A stretch of 64,000 nt of DNA, from NCBI RefSeq assembly GCF_004769195.1, contig NZ_RQET01000009.1:124001-188000 (forward strand). The letters are read 5' to 3'. Shown here piece by piece: positions 1-9,049 of this stretch (position 1 is the stretch's first letter; each line of letters opens with the position of its first letter). The notes under the pieces are model-generated. The model did no database searches. It worked only from the letters and a program-made list of their open reading frames with translations, and was not told where the DNA came from. The position numbers were made by a program, and so were the translations under genes. Source of the DNA: Leptospira fletcheri. Lineage in GTDB: Bacteria; Spirochaetota; Leptospiria; Leptospirales; Leptospiraceae.

Positions 1-2
1 GA

Positions 3-329
3 ATCCTATTTTTGTTTCTGGCCTTCGGAGGAATCGCTTTGCACGCGATCAACGGAGGCACGAAGGAAAGTGCGCCTCGGAAGTTGATCGCCATGACTCA
101 CGGAATCGGCCTCTTCCTGATTCTTTTAGGAGGATTCGGAATGTTGGCTCGATTGGGGATCATATGGCCCTGGCCGGGTTGGGTCGCGGCTAAGTTCGGT
201 TTTTGGCTCTTGTTCGGAGCCTTACTTACCGTGTTTTATAAAAAGCCCGCCGCCGCCAAAAGTCTGTGGTTCCTACTTCCGATTTTAGGCGTTTTGGCGG
301 CTACGATCGCGGTTTACAAGCCCTTCTAA
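3..329 (+). CDS. Integral membrane protein, 5' end outside the window
   Basis: The frame is open from the first bases, so the true start probably lies upstream. A TTG at 12 is the first possible start inside the window but has no visible ribosome site. The visible part (about 108 residues) has three to four hydrophobic helices separated by short basic loops, for example around APRKL and FYKKPAAAK, and ends with a hydrophobic helix. It should sit in the inner membrane. It lies 33 bases before the MFS transporter on the same strand, so co-transcription is likely. I do not recognise the family and assign no function. Confidence 0.6.
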   Translation: MLFLFLAFGGIALHAINGGTKESAPRKLIAMTHGIGLFLILLGGFGMLARLGIIWPWPGWVAAKFGFWLLFGALLTVFYKKPAAAKSLWFLLPILGVLAATIAVYKPF

Positions 330-362
330 AAGAGAAGGCGCTTTTGGATTCGGAATCCGGCG

Positions 363-1799
363 ATGCTCTCTAAACTTGATTCCGACCAGCAGCCGGTCTC
401 CGAAGGAACCAAGGCGGGTTATGCCTCCGCGGAGATCGGACTTTCGGCCGTAGAAACGCTGGCCCAGATTTATCTTTTGGAATTTTACGTGGTCGCGGTC
501 GGGTTAAAACCCGCCTTGTTCGGCCTCGCCATGATGTTCGCGATTCTTTGGGATGCGATCAGCGACCCGTTGATGGGGATTCTTTCCGATCGCACGGTAT
601 CGAGATGGGGGAAGAGAAGACCCTACATTCTTGCGGGGGGATTTCTGCTCGGTCTTTCCCTGTATTTTCTCTTTTCTCCTCCGAATCTGGAGACGCAAGT
701 TTCTAAGTTTTTATATCTTTTGGCGACTTATTCCCTAGTGAATACCTTCATGACCGTACTCGCCGTTCCACATATCGCTCTCGGCGGAGAATTGTCCTTC
801 GATCCGGAATCCAGGAATCGAATTTTCGGATGGAGGTTGTTCTTTGCCAATCTAGGACTTTTGTCGGGGCTATTGTTGCCGGCCTTCTTTGCTCACGGAG
901 GGGACTTGTTTCGTTCCCGAGGCCTCGCCGCTCAATCGATAGGCGGCCTCCTTTTGATCACTTCCTTATTGTCTTACCTGGTGACTCAGGGCAGGGACCT
1001 AACCGAAGAAAAAAGAGGGTCGGCAGGAAGACTAGGCCGGCGGGAAATTCTCCGATCTCTGGCCTCCGTTCTTAAAAATCGGTATTTTCGCCCGCTATTG
1101 GCCGCCTTCTTGATCGCGTCCCTGGCGAGAACCGTGAATTCCTCCATCGGTTTATTATATTATAAACAACGATTGTTGTTGGAGGGATCTCAGGTGGTCG
1201 TCCGTATCCTTCTCCCTTTCGTTTTTTTTCTGGTTCTTTCCATTCCTCTTTGGCTTTTTCTGGCGGGCAAGTACGGAAAAAAGCTCCCCGCCTTTTGGGG
1301 AAGCTTACTTTTAGGGATCATGACGGTAATCGTCTATCCTATTTTCCCCGCCGGGTCCTACGAAGCGCCTTTGCTTGCCGCCTTTATCGGAGGAATTTGT
1401 GCAGGTTCCGTTTTGCTATTCGATTCGTTGGTCGCCGATGTGGTGGACTATGACGAGTTGGTGACCGGGCGCAAGGAAGAAGGGGCCTATTTCGGTTTTT
1501 GGAAAATGGCGACGAAATTGGTACGAGCCTTCGGATTGGCTGCTCTCGGTTTCTTATTACAATCGATCGGATACCGGGAAGGTTCCTCCATTCAGGCTCC
1601 CGGTCTCGGTTGGAATTTAGCTCTTCTGTTCGGTCCTTTTGTCGGAGCGCTTTTTATCGCGGGGGCTTTGATTTTCTCTAAAATGCCCTTAACGGACTCG
1701 GCTCATAAGCGTATCCAATCGCTGCTGATCCGTAGGAGAAGATTGCGGAACGATATATATGAAAAAAATACGTTACATTCGAAGATTCTAAATCGTTAA
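363..1799 (+). CDS. MFS transporter, GPH (glycoside/cation symporter) type
   Basis: This 478-residue protein has about twelve hydrophobic segments. The MFS signature in the first cytoplasmic loop reads DRTVSRWGKRRPY (about residues 76-88), the arrangement typical of the glycoside-pentoside-hexuronide:cation symporter branch (MFS_2). The preceding segment, DAISDPLMGILSDR, carries the acidic residues usual for that branch. Members move sugars or other small solutes with a cation across the inner membrane, but the substrate cannot be read here. The C-terminus is basic and cytoplasmic (LLIRRRRLRND). A convergent inverted repeat follows the stop codon. Confidence 0.85.
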   Translation: MLSKLDSDQQPVSEGTKAGYASAEIGLSAVETLAQIYLLEFYVVAVGLKPALFGLAMMFAILWDAISDPLMGILSDRTVSRWGKRRPYILAGGFLLGLSLYFLFSPPNLETQVSKFLYLLATYSLVNTFMTVLAVPHIALGGELSFDPESRNRIFGWRLFFANLGLLSGLLLPAFFAHGGDLFRSRGLAAQSIGGLLLITSLLSYLVTQGRDLTEEKRGSAGRLGRREILRSLASVLKNRYFRPLLAAFLIASLARTVNSSIGLLYYKQRLLLEGSQVVVRILLPFVFFLVLSIPLWLFLAGKYGKKLPAFWGSLLLGIMTVIVYPIFPAGSYEAPLLAAFIGGICAGSVLLFDSLVADVVDYDELVTGRKEEGAYFGFWKMATKLVRAFGLAALGFLLQSIGYREGSSIQAPGLGWNLALLFGPFVGALFIAGALIFSKMPLTDSAHKRIQSLLIRRRRLRNDIYEKNTLHSKILNR

Positions 1800-1825
1800 G
1801 ATATTACTCAGAAATTAAGTCGAGA

Positions 1826-1865
1826 GAGCGAAGTGGGCAAAAACGTCCGATCGGACAAGTCGCTC
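1826..1865. terminator. Inverted repeat between convergent genes, candidate bidirectional terminator
   Basis: The 82-base gap between the MFS gene and the convergent recombinase contains a perfect 12-base palindrome, GTCCGATCGGAC (1845-1856). It is enclosed by complementary arms GAGCGA (1826-1831) and TCGCTC (1860-1865). There is no clean T-run next to the stem, so termination is inferred from position and structure only. Confidence 0.4.
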
Positions 1866-1881
1866 CGCTCGAGCTGGAATT

Positions 1882-2775
1882 TCATTTTCTATATTTCTTA
1901 CGGATTTCCTTTAAAGCGTCTTGGATATGTTTTTGGCGGACCTGGGGGCGTAAGTTCTTACGGATAGGCAAGTAACTCTCGGTCGTGGCGAGACTTTTGT
2001 GACCCAGGAAATCCCGGATATCCTCTAAAGTTTCCCCTTCCGCCAAAAGGTGGACGGCACGACTATGCCTGAGGGTAAAAAGCGTGACTACCGCTTTGAT
2101 TCCGGCTTCCTTTGCAAGATCTCCGATCAAACGTTCTACATTCCGGGAAGTCAGCGGTTTCCCCTGGAATTTTCCCGGAAAGAGATGCGCTCCTTTTTCC
2201 GCTCCCGCTTCCTTTTCGAAACGCTTTAGAATTTTGAGAAGATCGGCGTCTAAAAGTACCGTTCTCTTCTGTGTCGGAACCGGAGAATCCACGAATAAGG
2301 TTTTCTTGGACAAATCGAATTGCCCCCATTTGAGACGCACGATTTCTCCCACCCGCAAACCGGCGTAATAAGCCAAACCTACGAGTAGATTGGATCTGGG
2401 AGAGTCGGCGGAAATCTCCAATAGGGCCGTGATTTCGCGTATCGTAAGGACTTTCGGGGCCTTGTATTCTCTAGCGGGTCTTTCGAAGTCGTTGAAAACG
2501 TCCATATTCAGGACTTCTTCGAAGAACATTTTCAGGGAACTGATATTGATTTGGATCGTAGAGGAGGATACTTTCCTCTTTTTTAAATGTTCTATGTATT
2601 TTTCGATATCTTTCGTAACCACTTTTTCCGCGGGTTTGTCCGCAAAGAGCAGGAAGTCCAGATTGTATCTTAAGTAAGTGTATTCCGTCGCTTTCTTATA
2701 GTTTCTCTGCCTTATCACTTTGATCAGTTTCTCGAATGAAGCTCTGTTCTTCTTCGGGATTTCCGTATCTAACAT
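1882..2775 (-). CDS. Tyrosine site-specific recombinase (XerC/XerD-like) with an altered box II
   Basis: The 297-residue protein has an N-terminal SAM-like core-binding domain (about 12-100) and a C-terminal tyrosine recombinase domain. Numbered from the ATG at 2775, visible catalytic residues are Arg141 (AGLRVGEI), Lys170 in the beta-hairpin, Arg236 (TLRHS), His259 (FLGHKS) and Tyr268 (TTESYLPI). The His of the HxxR box, usual in XerD (TPHVLRH), is Phe here (TLFTLRH, Phe233). The ATG at 2775 is preferred over a TTG six bases upstream because AGAGG lies six bases before it. The gene is alone, with no phage, transposon or cassette genes beside it. It could be a chromosome-dimer or element recombinase; partner and site are unknown. 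Confidence 0.8.
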   Translation of the reverse strand: MLDTEIPKKNRASFEKLIKVIRQRNYKKATEYTYLRYNLDFLLFADKPAEKVVTKDIEKYIEHLKKRKVSSSTIQINISSLKMFFEEVLNMDVFNDFERPAREYKAPKVLTIREITALLEISADSPRSNLLVGLAYYAGLRVGEIVRLKWGQFDLSKKTLFVDSPVPTQKRTVLLDADLLKILKRFEKEAGAEKGAHLFPGKFQGKPLTSRNVERLIGDLAKEAGIKAVVTLFTLRHSRAVHLLAEGETLEDIRDFLGHKSLATTESYLPIRKNLRPQVRQKHIQDALKEIRKKYRK

Positions 2776-2978
2776 ATGCAACCTCTAGCTGTTTCTTTAT
2801 CATCGCATTTGTGTTTGTATTAAAAAAAGACCCCGTTCCAAGTTCGAAAAAAGGGAACTTAGACAAGGTCGTTTAACGAAGATTTCGAGAAATTCAAAAT
2901 CCCGTAAAGTGATTTCTTATTTCCGAAACTTCGGTACGTAAGCAAAGATTAAAGTTAAGGCAAATCGCTTTAGTTGAA

Positions 2979-3518
2979 TCAAAGCCAGCCGGCTCTGCGT
3001 AATATTTCTTCGCAGACCTCTTCTATTTTGCGTTCCTCTAAGGCAATTTGAAAATCAGAATGTGCTCTGTAATGGGGTAATCGCGATTCCAAGACTGTTT
3101 TATAAGAAAGAATTGAACTAAGAGGAGGTCTAGTGGGGTCGTTCTGGATTTTTTCCACTAACACCGATGTAGGGCGGGATAGGGATACCACGGTATAATT
3201 TTCTCGCAAAACTTGGACTTTGCGATCGCTTAGGATTTCCTTTCCGGAGGGATCCAGGTCGAAAAGAATCCCTCCACCACAATCTAGAATCAATCCTTTA
3301 GAACCGGACAATCTAGTTAATATAGCATATTCTAAATTCCGAAAGGGTTCCCAATTGCCCCCGTGGTTCCGGATAAAGTCCGGAATAGAGATTCCACCCG
3401 TTTCGTAAACGGCAATCATGTCTGTGGAGACCATGGGTCTTCCCGTAATCTTGGCTAGCTTCCGGGAAATTTTGGATTTGCCGACCCCTCTAGGGCCGAT
3501 CAACGCGATATTTTTCAA
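2979..3518 (-). CDS. aroK: Shikimate kinase
   Basis: The enzyme phosphorylates shikimate at the 3-hydroxyl in the chorismate pathway, in the cytoplasm. The 179-residue length is normal for the family. Visible motifs in order: P-loop GPRGVGKS (residues 8-15), the shikimate-binding Asp of STDM (33), PFRNLE with the substrate Arg, the DCGGG glycine loop, the lid Arg of TRPPL, and the closing SRLPHYR segment. The start overlaps the stop of the HDOD gene by four bases (ATGA), so the two are translationally coupled, although nothing connects their functions. Confidence 0.85.
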   Translation of the reverse strand: MKNIALIGPRGVGKSKISRKLAKITGRPMVSTDMIAVYETGGISIPDFIRNHGGNWEPFRNLEYAILTRLSGSKGLILDCGGGILFDLDPSGKEILSDRKVQVLRENYTVVSLSRPTSVLVEKIQNDPTRPPLSSILSYKTVLESRLPHYRAHSDFQIALEERKIEEVCEEILRRAGWL

Positions 3519-4366
3519 ACAGCGATTAGCTCCGCAAGATGCTTCGCAATCTCGGGAAGAAGCGTATAGTACATCTGCAGGTCGCTATCCGTCACTCCCA
3601 CGATTTTGAGTGCTTGGGGGGAGAGTGGCGTGCGTAAGCCTCCGATGTCAATTCCCATTCCACTCAAAATAACAATGCAATGGGCGATGTGAATTACGGA
3701 GACGAGCTCCGGAAAATTCGAAGCCTTTTCGGGATCGGTATAGAAATGGGCCGCTTCCACGAATTCTTCCGGAAAATTCCATTTCGCTAAAAGCCGAGCT
3801 CCGGCTTCTTCGTGAGTGTATCCGAAATACTTTGTTTCCAGATCCTTATAGGATCCTTGGTAGTTCTGTAATTCCGTTCTGAATTGTATCAACACATTCG
3901 GAAAAAACTCCGCTAACACGACCTTCCCGATATTGTGCAGGAGTCCGGCGGTAAATGCGATGTCCTTGTCGAACTTCAGTTTCTTTTGGACGGTGATCCG
4001 CATCGCTAATTCCGCTACCGTCAAAGAATGCATCCAATTGGATTCTCCGTCCACTTGGTAGCCTTTCAGGTCTTTTTTTAAGAGTCCTTTGGCTTCCGTC
4101 AAAAGAATGATTTCCCTTACCGTTTTGATCCCGAGGGTCATCAAAGATTCCTGTACCGTCTTCACCGGTTTCGTCGGTCTGTAATAGGCGGAGTTGGAGA
4201 GCTTGATCACTGCCGCCGTTAAACCCGGATCTTTGGAGATTTCCTTGGCAAGATCGGCGATGATCACATCCGGTTTGCTTACCATCTCCATGACTCTACT
4301 CACTACGGAGGAGATTTTGGGGAGCTGGGCCTCGTTTTCGAAGAGTTGGTCTATCTTTTCCTTCAT
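3515..4366 (-). CDS. HDOD-domain signalling protein
   Basis: The 283-residue protein is essentially one HDOD domain, a non-hydrolytic relative of HD phosphohydrolases. Typical sequences are [16 protein letters not shown] near the N-terminus, the SNSAYYRP segment, and [12 protein letters not shown] in the place of the HD-domain metal motif. HDOD proteins usually act as signalling adaptors in motility, chemotaxis or biofilm control. The position directly after cheD (six bases apart) supports a chemotaxis link. Its partner is not identifiable from the sequence. Confidence 0.8.
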   Translation of the reverse strand: MKEKIDQLFENEAQLPKISSVVSRVMEMVSKPDVIIADLAKEISKDPGLTAAVIKLSNSAYYRPTKPVKTVQESLMTLGIKTVREIILLTEAKGLLKKDLKGYQVDGESNWMHSLTVAELAMRITVQKKLKFDKDIAFTAGLLHNIGKVVLAEFFPNVLIQFRTELQNYQGSYKDLETKYFGYTHEEAGARLLAKWNFPEEFVEAAHFYTDPEKASNFPELVSVIHIAHCIVILSGMGIDIGGLRTPLSPQALKIVGVTDSDLQMYYTLLPEIAKHLAELIAV

Positions 4367-4372
4367 TTCCGC

Positions 4373-4879
4373 CTACCTGACCTTGTAGAGGTACTTTTCG
4401 AATCCGCCTTTTTTCAGCAGGATTCTTCCGTCTTCCAAATACAAACTGATGGTCCTTCCCTCGTGTCCCGCCACGTCCTCCACCAACAGATTGATGTTTT
4501 CCTTCGCTAAGAATTCCTTTGCCACGGATACGTTCAGTTCCCCTATGTTTTGGAGAAAGCTCGAACTCATTCCTTTGAACATGGAGGCTCCTCCGAAAAG
4601 GCGCGCGTGGTATTCTCCCTTGGAGCACCCCAGTTCCTCCATCTTTTTGATCAGTTCGGGAAGGGCGGTGTTTGCATATTTCAGAGGGTTCTTAACCGCG
4701 TCTTTTCCCGTCGGATCCTTGGATAACATGATATGGGCCATGGCACCGACTTTCTTGTCCGGAGCATAGAGTACGACCCCGATGCAGGAACCGAGAGTAG
4801 TCCGGATTACGGACGGGGATTGCCCCCCCTGGAGATCGGCGATTCCTACGTTGATGATTTTTATGTCCTTATTGAGCAT
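4373..4879 (-). CDS. cheD: Chemoreceptor glutamine deamidase CheD
   Basis: CheD deamidates receptor glutamines and can also work with CheC-type phosphatases. The 168-residue protein has the CheD core: the active-site Cys32 in [12 protein letters not shown] and His49 in GAMAHIMLS, with the conserved Thr just before the Cys. The segment [13 protein letters not shown] is also typical. It is the first gene of a three-gene minus-strand operon (cheD, HDOD, aroK). No cheC, cheA or receptor gene lies nearby. The region upstream holds two inverted repeats shared with the divergent TraB-like gene. Confidence 0.88.
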   Translation of the reverse strand: MLNKDIKIINVGIADLQGGQSPSVIRTTLGSCIGVVLYAPDKKVGAMAHIMLSKDPTGKDAVKNPLKYANTALPELIKKMEELGCSKGEYHARLFGGASMFKGMSSSFLQNIGELNVSVAKEFLAKENINLLVEDVAGHEGRTISLYLEDGRILLKKGGFEKYLYKVR

Positions 4880-4943
4880 AGGTTGAAGGTTTTATTTCTT
4901 AAATCGAGAGCTTGTGAAAACGGCGGTTAGTCTTGCTCCCGGG

Positions 4944-4981
4944 AGGATTCCTTTCAAATCATTTTTTTCGAAAAGAATCCT
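4944..4981. repeat. Imperfect inverted repeat in the cheD/TraB-like divergent region
   Basis: Two 12-base arms, AGGATTCCTTTC (4944-4955) and GAAAAGAATCCT (4970-4981), pair at 11 of 12 positions around a 14-base T-rich loop. It lies 65 bases from the cheD start and about 120 bases from the TraB-like start. Because both neighbouring genes point away from it, it is more likely an operator or leader structure than a terminator. This is inference from position only. Confidence 0.4.
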
Positions 4982-5058
4982 GATTCTTCTCATCGTTTCA
5001 AGAGACGTAGAAAAGACGAAAAAACCCGCCCGAAATCTGCGATTCAGGATAAAAATAG

Positions 5059-5088
5059 AGTTTCATCTCTTTGCGATCCGATGAAACT
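5059..5088. promoter_or_regulatory. Perfect 9-base inverted repeat just upstream of the TraB-like gene
   Basis: AGTTTCATC (5059-5067) and GATGAAACT (5080-5088) are exact reverse complements with a 12-base spacer. They end 14 bases before the ATG at 5103. It could be a repressor operator or a 5' leader hairpin next to the ribosome site (CCGGAAAT). No known regulator motif is recognised. Confidence 0.4.
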
Positions 5089-5102
5089 ATCCGGAAATAG
5101 AA

Positions 5103-6335
5103 ATGGAATCCATAGTCACCGTGCAAAACGCCTCCTCCCCCGAACCCATACGAACTCTGGAACTGAACGGATCGTCGATCACGATCCTCGGTACGGCCCA
5201 TATTAGCCAGAAGAGCATAGAGGAAGTTTCGCGTATCATCGCCGAAAAGAAACCGGATGTGGTCTGCGTGGAACTCTGTTCCTCCAGGATGCGGTCGGTA
5301 AAGGATCCGGACCATTGGAAGAAGCTGGATATATTCAAGGTATTTCGAGAAAGAAAGATGTGGCTTCTTCTTTCGAGTCTGATCCTATCCTCCTTCCAGA
5401 AAAAAATGGGGAATGGAAGCATCCGCCCCGGCGACGAAATGAGAAAAGCGATCGAGGAAGGGGAGCGAACGGGGGCTAAGATTTTTCCCGTCGATCGGGA
5501 GATTTCCACGACCTTAAAAAGGGCTTGGTGGAAGGTCGGCTTCTGGAATCGGATGCTTCTCTTCTCCGCCCTAGTGACCTCCTTATTCGTAAAGGAAGAG
5601 ATTTCTCCGGAAAAAATCGAGGAAATGAAATCGGACGACGTGTTGAAGGACCTTTTTTCCCAACTACCTTCGCATTACGAATCCGTAAAGAATGTGATCA
5701 TTGACGAAAGGGACGCGTATCTCGCGCAAAAGATTCGCGACGCTTCGAAACACGGCAGACGGATCTTTGCGGTGGTAGGCGCGGGGCATTTGGAAGGGAT
5801 CATGAAAAACATCGGACAGGACCGTTCTTTGGAACACCTGGACGTTCTTCCCGAAAAAGGTACTTGGGATAAGATTCGTCCCTTTTTGTTTCCTGCGATC
5901 ATTCTGAGTCTGGTCGCGACGTTGGTCCTCTTCGGAGGCAGGCAAGCCGGGCAGGATTTTTTGGTAAGATGGGTTCTTGTAAAAGGTACTTTGGCGGCGA
6001 TCGGAGCGCTGATCGCTTTAGCCCATCCGATTTCCATATTGCTTGCATTTATCGCCGCACCAATCGGAAATTTTAATCCGATCATCAAGCCGGGCTGGAT
6101 TGCGGCCCTATCCGAATCATGGTTGAGAAAGCCGTTAGTGGAAGATTTCGAAAAGATCGGAGAGGATTCCGAAAGGTTCGGAGGATATTGGCAAAACAAC
6201 GTGATCCGGATCTTTCTTGTCTTCATGCTTCCGCAGATCGGGAGTAGTATCGGAACTTTCATCGTGACCGCGGAATTGTTCCGGAAACTGTCGGAGATTT
6301 TTACCAGGTTCTTCGGCCAGATTTTAGGCGGTTAG
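5103..6335 (+). CDS. TraB/PrgY-family protein with C-terminal membrane domain
   Basis: The 410-residue protein begins with a TraB domain (about 15-240). Visible are the first family motif ILGTAHISQKS, the following VVCVELCSSRM with its conserved Glu, and the second motif VVGAGHLEGI. The C-terminal 160 residues contain about four hydrophobic helices. Some family members, such as PrgY, inhibit pheromone activity, and metal-dependent protease activity has been proposed for the wider fold. Its role here is unknown. It is followed at 22 bases by a sensor gene on the same strand. Confidence 0.8.
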   Translation: MESIVTVQNASSPEPIRTLELNGSSITILGTAHISQKSIEEVSRIIAEKKPDVVCVELCSSRMRSVKDPDHWKKLDIFKVFRERKMWLLLSSLILSSFQKKMGNGSIRPGDEMRKAIEEGERTGAKIFPVDREISTTLKRAWWKVGFWNRMLLFSALVTSLFVKEEISPEKIEEMKSDDVLKDLFSQLPSHYESVKNVIIDERDAYLAQKIRDASKHGRRIFAVVGAGHLEGIMKNIGQDRSLEHLDVLPEKGTWDKIRPFLFPAIILSLVATLVLFGGRQAGQDFLVRWVLVKGTLAAIGALIALAHPISILLAFIAAPIGNFNPIIKPGWIAALSESWLRKPLVEDFEKIGEDSERFGGYWQNNVIRIFLVFMLPQIGSSIGTFIVTAELFRKLSEIFTRFFGQILGG

Positions 6336-6357
6336 GTAAACATAGGCAGAGAATTCG

Positions 6358-8493
6358 ATGCGAAGTCTTCGGAAAATTTTTCATCGTTTCGGTTCTTTCA
6401 CTGCGTTTCTATTCTATCTTTTCCTTTGTACGGGATTGGGTTCCGAATCGGTAGTTCAGGAATTTGACGTAAGCAAAGGACTGGGCAGGATTTCTCTTTT
6501 ACCGTACTTAAGCATCCTAAAAGATCCTTCCTCAAAAATGAGTTTCCGGGAGGTTCGCTCCGCCTCCAAAGAAGGGGCGTTTCGTCCGATCGAACGGAAC
6601 AGTATAGGATACTCTACGGATGCGATTTGGGTCCGATTGGTGGTAACCAATCCCAAATCCGTTTCACGGGATTGGATTTTGGAAATCGATTATCCTTTGC
6701 TGGATTACGTGGATCTATACGTCGGAGAAGAGGGGGACGAGCCGGTCAATTCCTCCGGAGATATGCGAAGATTCGATTCCCGGGAAATCGAGCATAGGAA
6801 TTTCGCGTATTCTTTTTCGGAAACACCCATGGGCCGCCGCGAAATCTTTTTCAAGATTTCTTCCAACAGCTCCGTTTTATTGCCGTTTCTCGCCTTCTCT
6901 CCCGACAAGTTCGCGGAACACGCGTTCGGCGAACAATTGGCCTTAGGAATGTATTACGGTTCCATGTTGATCATGGTGGTCTACAACCTCTTCCTGTTCG
7001 TTTCCATTCGGGATAGGAGTTATCTCTATTACGTAATCTACATTTTGAGTTATATATTGTTCCAGTTTACCTTGAACGGACTTTCTTTCCAATACCTTTG
7101 GAGAGACTCCGTCGTTTGGGGGAATTTCAGCCTTCCGTTGTTGATTTTTTTCGGTCTCTTAAACGCTTCCATCTTCGGTCGTTCCTTTTTGGATGCCGCT
7201 CGCCATACTCCGAAGACGGCTAAGGTTTATTACCTGCTCTTCGGGCTCCAGATTTTCGGAATGATCTCCTCTTTAGCATTCCTGAATTACCGCGCTTCCA
7301 TTATGGCGAGTCTGGCGGTCATGTTCTTGACCTGGGGATTCCTGATCTTTAACGGAGTGCAATGCATTCTTGCAGGAAGAAGAGAAGCCCGGTTTTTTCT
7401 ATTGGCTTGGTCCGTGCTGATTTTTTTCAGTTTTATTTTCGGAATCAGATCCTTCGGCTTTCTGTCGGATAATTTCGTCACTCTGTACGGAATCCAGATC
7501 GGTTCCGTGATGGAGGTAAGCCTCTTATCCCTCGGATTGGCGGATCGGATCAAAAGGCTTTCCGAGGAATTAGGTACGCGCGTCGAAGAATTGGATAGGA
7601 CTAGGACGGAAGCCGAGGCTTCGGAGGCCAAGTATCGGAGTCTCTTCGAAGCGGAAGAGGATTTCCTTTTTTCGATAGATCAGAACTGGACGATCCTGGC
7701 CGCGAATCGATCTGTTGCAAAGCATCTGGGTTTTAAGCCTCAGGAAGTGGTCGATAAGAATTTTATGGAGCTAGTATACAAATCCGGCGGAATCCAGGAC
7801 GCTTATAAAAAGCTCTTCGTTCTGGAAAAACTGGAGGAGCTGTCTTCGGAAGGAAAGCCTGTCCGCTTTCTTGCGGAGTTCCTTCAAAAGTATCTAGGAG
7901 AGCCGAAAGAGCTGCAGGTCCAGTTTCAGGTTTTGGAATACGAAGGGCAAAAGGAAATATTGGGAAGAGCTTACGAACCCGACCAGGACTTGATGGCTAG
8001 ATACGTGGACGAGGAAAAATTGGTCTTCGTCGCGAACAATTACCTGCAAAATGCGGAACTTCTCAGCCAGAGACTGACCGCAAACCTATTCCGTTTCATC
8101 GATCCTAATGCGATCATTTCCATGCGGAATTGTTTTCGGGAGATGATCATCAACGCGATCGAGCACGGAAATCTCAACATCAGTTTCGACGAAAAGACCA
8201 GGGCGATGGAAGAAGGAAATTATTTCCGTTTCGTCCAGGAAAGACAAAAGGATCCCTATTATAAGGGAAAGAAAGTCAAAGTGGAGTATTCTCTTTCTCC
8301 CGGGCGGATCGGAGTCAGGATTACGGACGAGGGGAAGGGTTTCAATCATGCCAGGGTCATGAAAACCGGAATGGAAAGGTTGAATTCGGAAGGTTTGCTG
8401 CACGGCAGGGGAATCGTTCTCACTTTGTCCACTTTCGACTTGGTCAAATTCAACAGCAAAGGGAACCAGGTGACTCTGGTGAAATATTTCTAG
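6358..8493 (+). CDS. 7TMR-DISM sensor with PAS domain and RsbW-like ATPase output
   Basis: This 711-residue protein has a signal segment (about 10-27), a periplasmic 7TMR-DISMED2-type beta domain (about 40-185), seven transmembrane helices (about 195-395), a short coiled coil, a PAS domain (about 425-540) and a C-terminal GHKL ATPase. The ATPase shows the N box MIINAIEHGNLN and the G1 box ITDEGKGF, in the form seen in anti-sigma-factor kinases. No phospho-accepting DHp histidine region is evident. The output is therefore more likely serine/threonine phosphorylation or partner sequestration than classical two-component phosphotransfer (inference). The next gene starts 10 bases later. Confidence 0.82.
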   Translation: MRSLRKIFHRFGSFTAFLFYLFLCTGLGSESVVQEFDVSKGLGRISLLPYLSILKDPSSKMSFREVRSASKEGAFRPIERNSIGYSTDAIWVRLVVTNPKSVSRDWILEIDYPLLDYVDLYVGEEGDEPVNSSGDMRRFDSREIEHRNFAYSFSETPMGRREIFFKISSNSSVLLPFLAFSPDKFAEHAFGEQLALGMYYGSMLIMVVYNLFLFVSIRDRSYLYYVIYILSYILFQFTLNGLSFQYLWRDSVVWGNFSLPLLIFFGLLNASIFGRSFLDAARHTPKTAKVYYLLFGLQIFGMISSLAFLNYRASIMASLAVMFLTWGFLIFNGVQCILAGRREARFFLLAWSVLIFFSFIFGIRSFGFLSDNFVTLYGIQIGSVMEVSLLSLGLADRIKRLSEELGTRVEELDRTRTEAEASEAKYRSLFEAEEDFLFSIDQNWTILAANRSVAKHLGFKPQEVVDKNFMELVYKSGGIQDAYKKLFVLEKLEELSSEGKPVRFLAEFLQKYLGEPKELQVQFQVLEYEGQKEILGRAYEPDQDLMARYVDEEKLVFVANNYLQNAELLSQRLTANLFRFIDPNAIISMRNCFREMIINAIEHGNLNISFDEKTRAMEEGNYFRFVQERQKDPYYKGKKVKVEYSLSPGRIGVRITDEGKGFNHARVMKTGMERLNSEGLLHGRGIVLTLSTFDLVKFNSKGNQVTLVKYF

Positions 8494-8503
8494 GAGGGTC
8501 GGA

Positions 8504-9049
8504 ATGCGTTTCGGAAGAATTTACTTATGGATGGCGTTCGGACTGATCGCCTTGGACTGCGCCTCCCTAGGAACCAGAGGAAAAGCGTCGGACGCTCCTT
8601 CGGCGGTCAAAATCGTCGCTTCCGATCTCAAGAGCCAATTCAAAGCGTCCATAGCTGCGCAATCCGCAAAACTTCCGGGAAGATTAGGAATGATGAATAT
8701 AGTCAACGGAGACGGATCCAAGTCCAGATTGGGTGCGATTTTGGCTGATCGTTTGACCAAGGAATTGTTCGAGCCGGGAATCTTTCTCCTATTGGAAAGG
8801 GATCGTTTGAATCGAGTGATCGGGGAACAGACCTTCCAGGAAAGCGGACTCGTGCTCTCCGATCAGACCGCTTCCATAGGAAGATTGGCGGGAGCGGAAT
8901 ACCTCCTCTTGGGACAGATCGTTTTCGAGGATCAGGATTTTCTTTTAAGTTTGCGTATCGTTTCCTTGTCCGGAGTCATATTTGCCGCGGCGGAAATCAG
9001 GTTCGATTCCGACGACGATACCTACTCCCAATTCAGGACTTCGATCTAA
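8504..9049 (+). CDS. FlgO/CsgG-like lipoprotein
   Basis: The 181-residue precursor has an N-terminal hydrophobic segment ending in a lipobox-like LIALDC, so it is probably a lipoprotein. The mature part contains features of the FlgO/CsgG N-terminal fold: LGAILADRLTKEL, a LLERDRLNRVIGEQ segment, and AGAEYLLLGQIV. Such proteins assemble outer-membrane rings or periplasmic complexes, but no curli or flagellar genes are nearby. The start is supported by GGAGG six to eight bases before the ATG. It is tightly coupled to the sensor gene upstream. Its stop overlaps the convergent hydrolase gene by four bases. Confidence 0.68.
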   Translation: MRFGRIYLWMAFGLIALDCASLGTRGKASDAPSAVKIVASDLKSQFKASIAAQSAKLPGRLGMMNIVNGDGSKSRLGAILADRLTKELFEPGIFLLLERDRLNRVIGEQTFQESGLVLSDQTASIGRLAGAEYLLLGQIVFEDQDFLLSLRIVSLSGVIFAAAEIRFDSDDDTYSQFRTSI

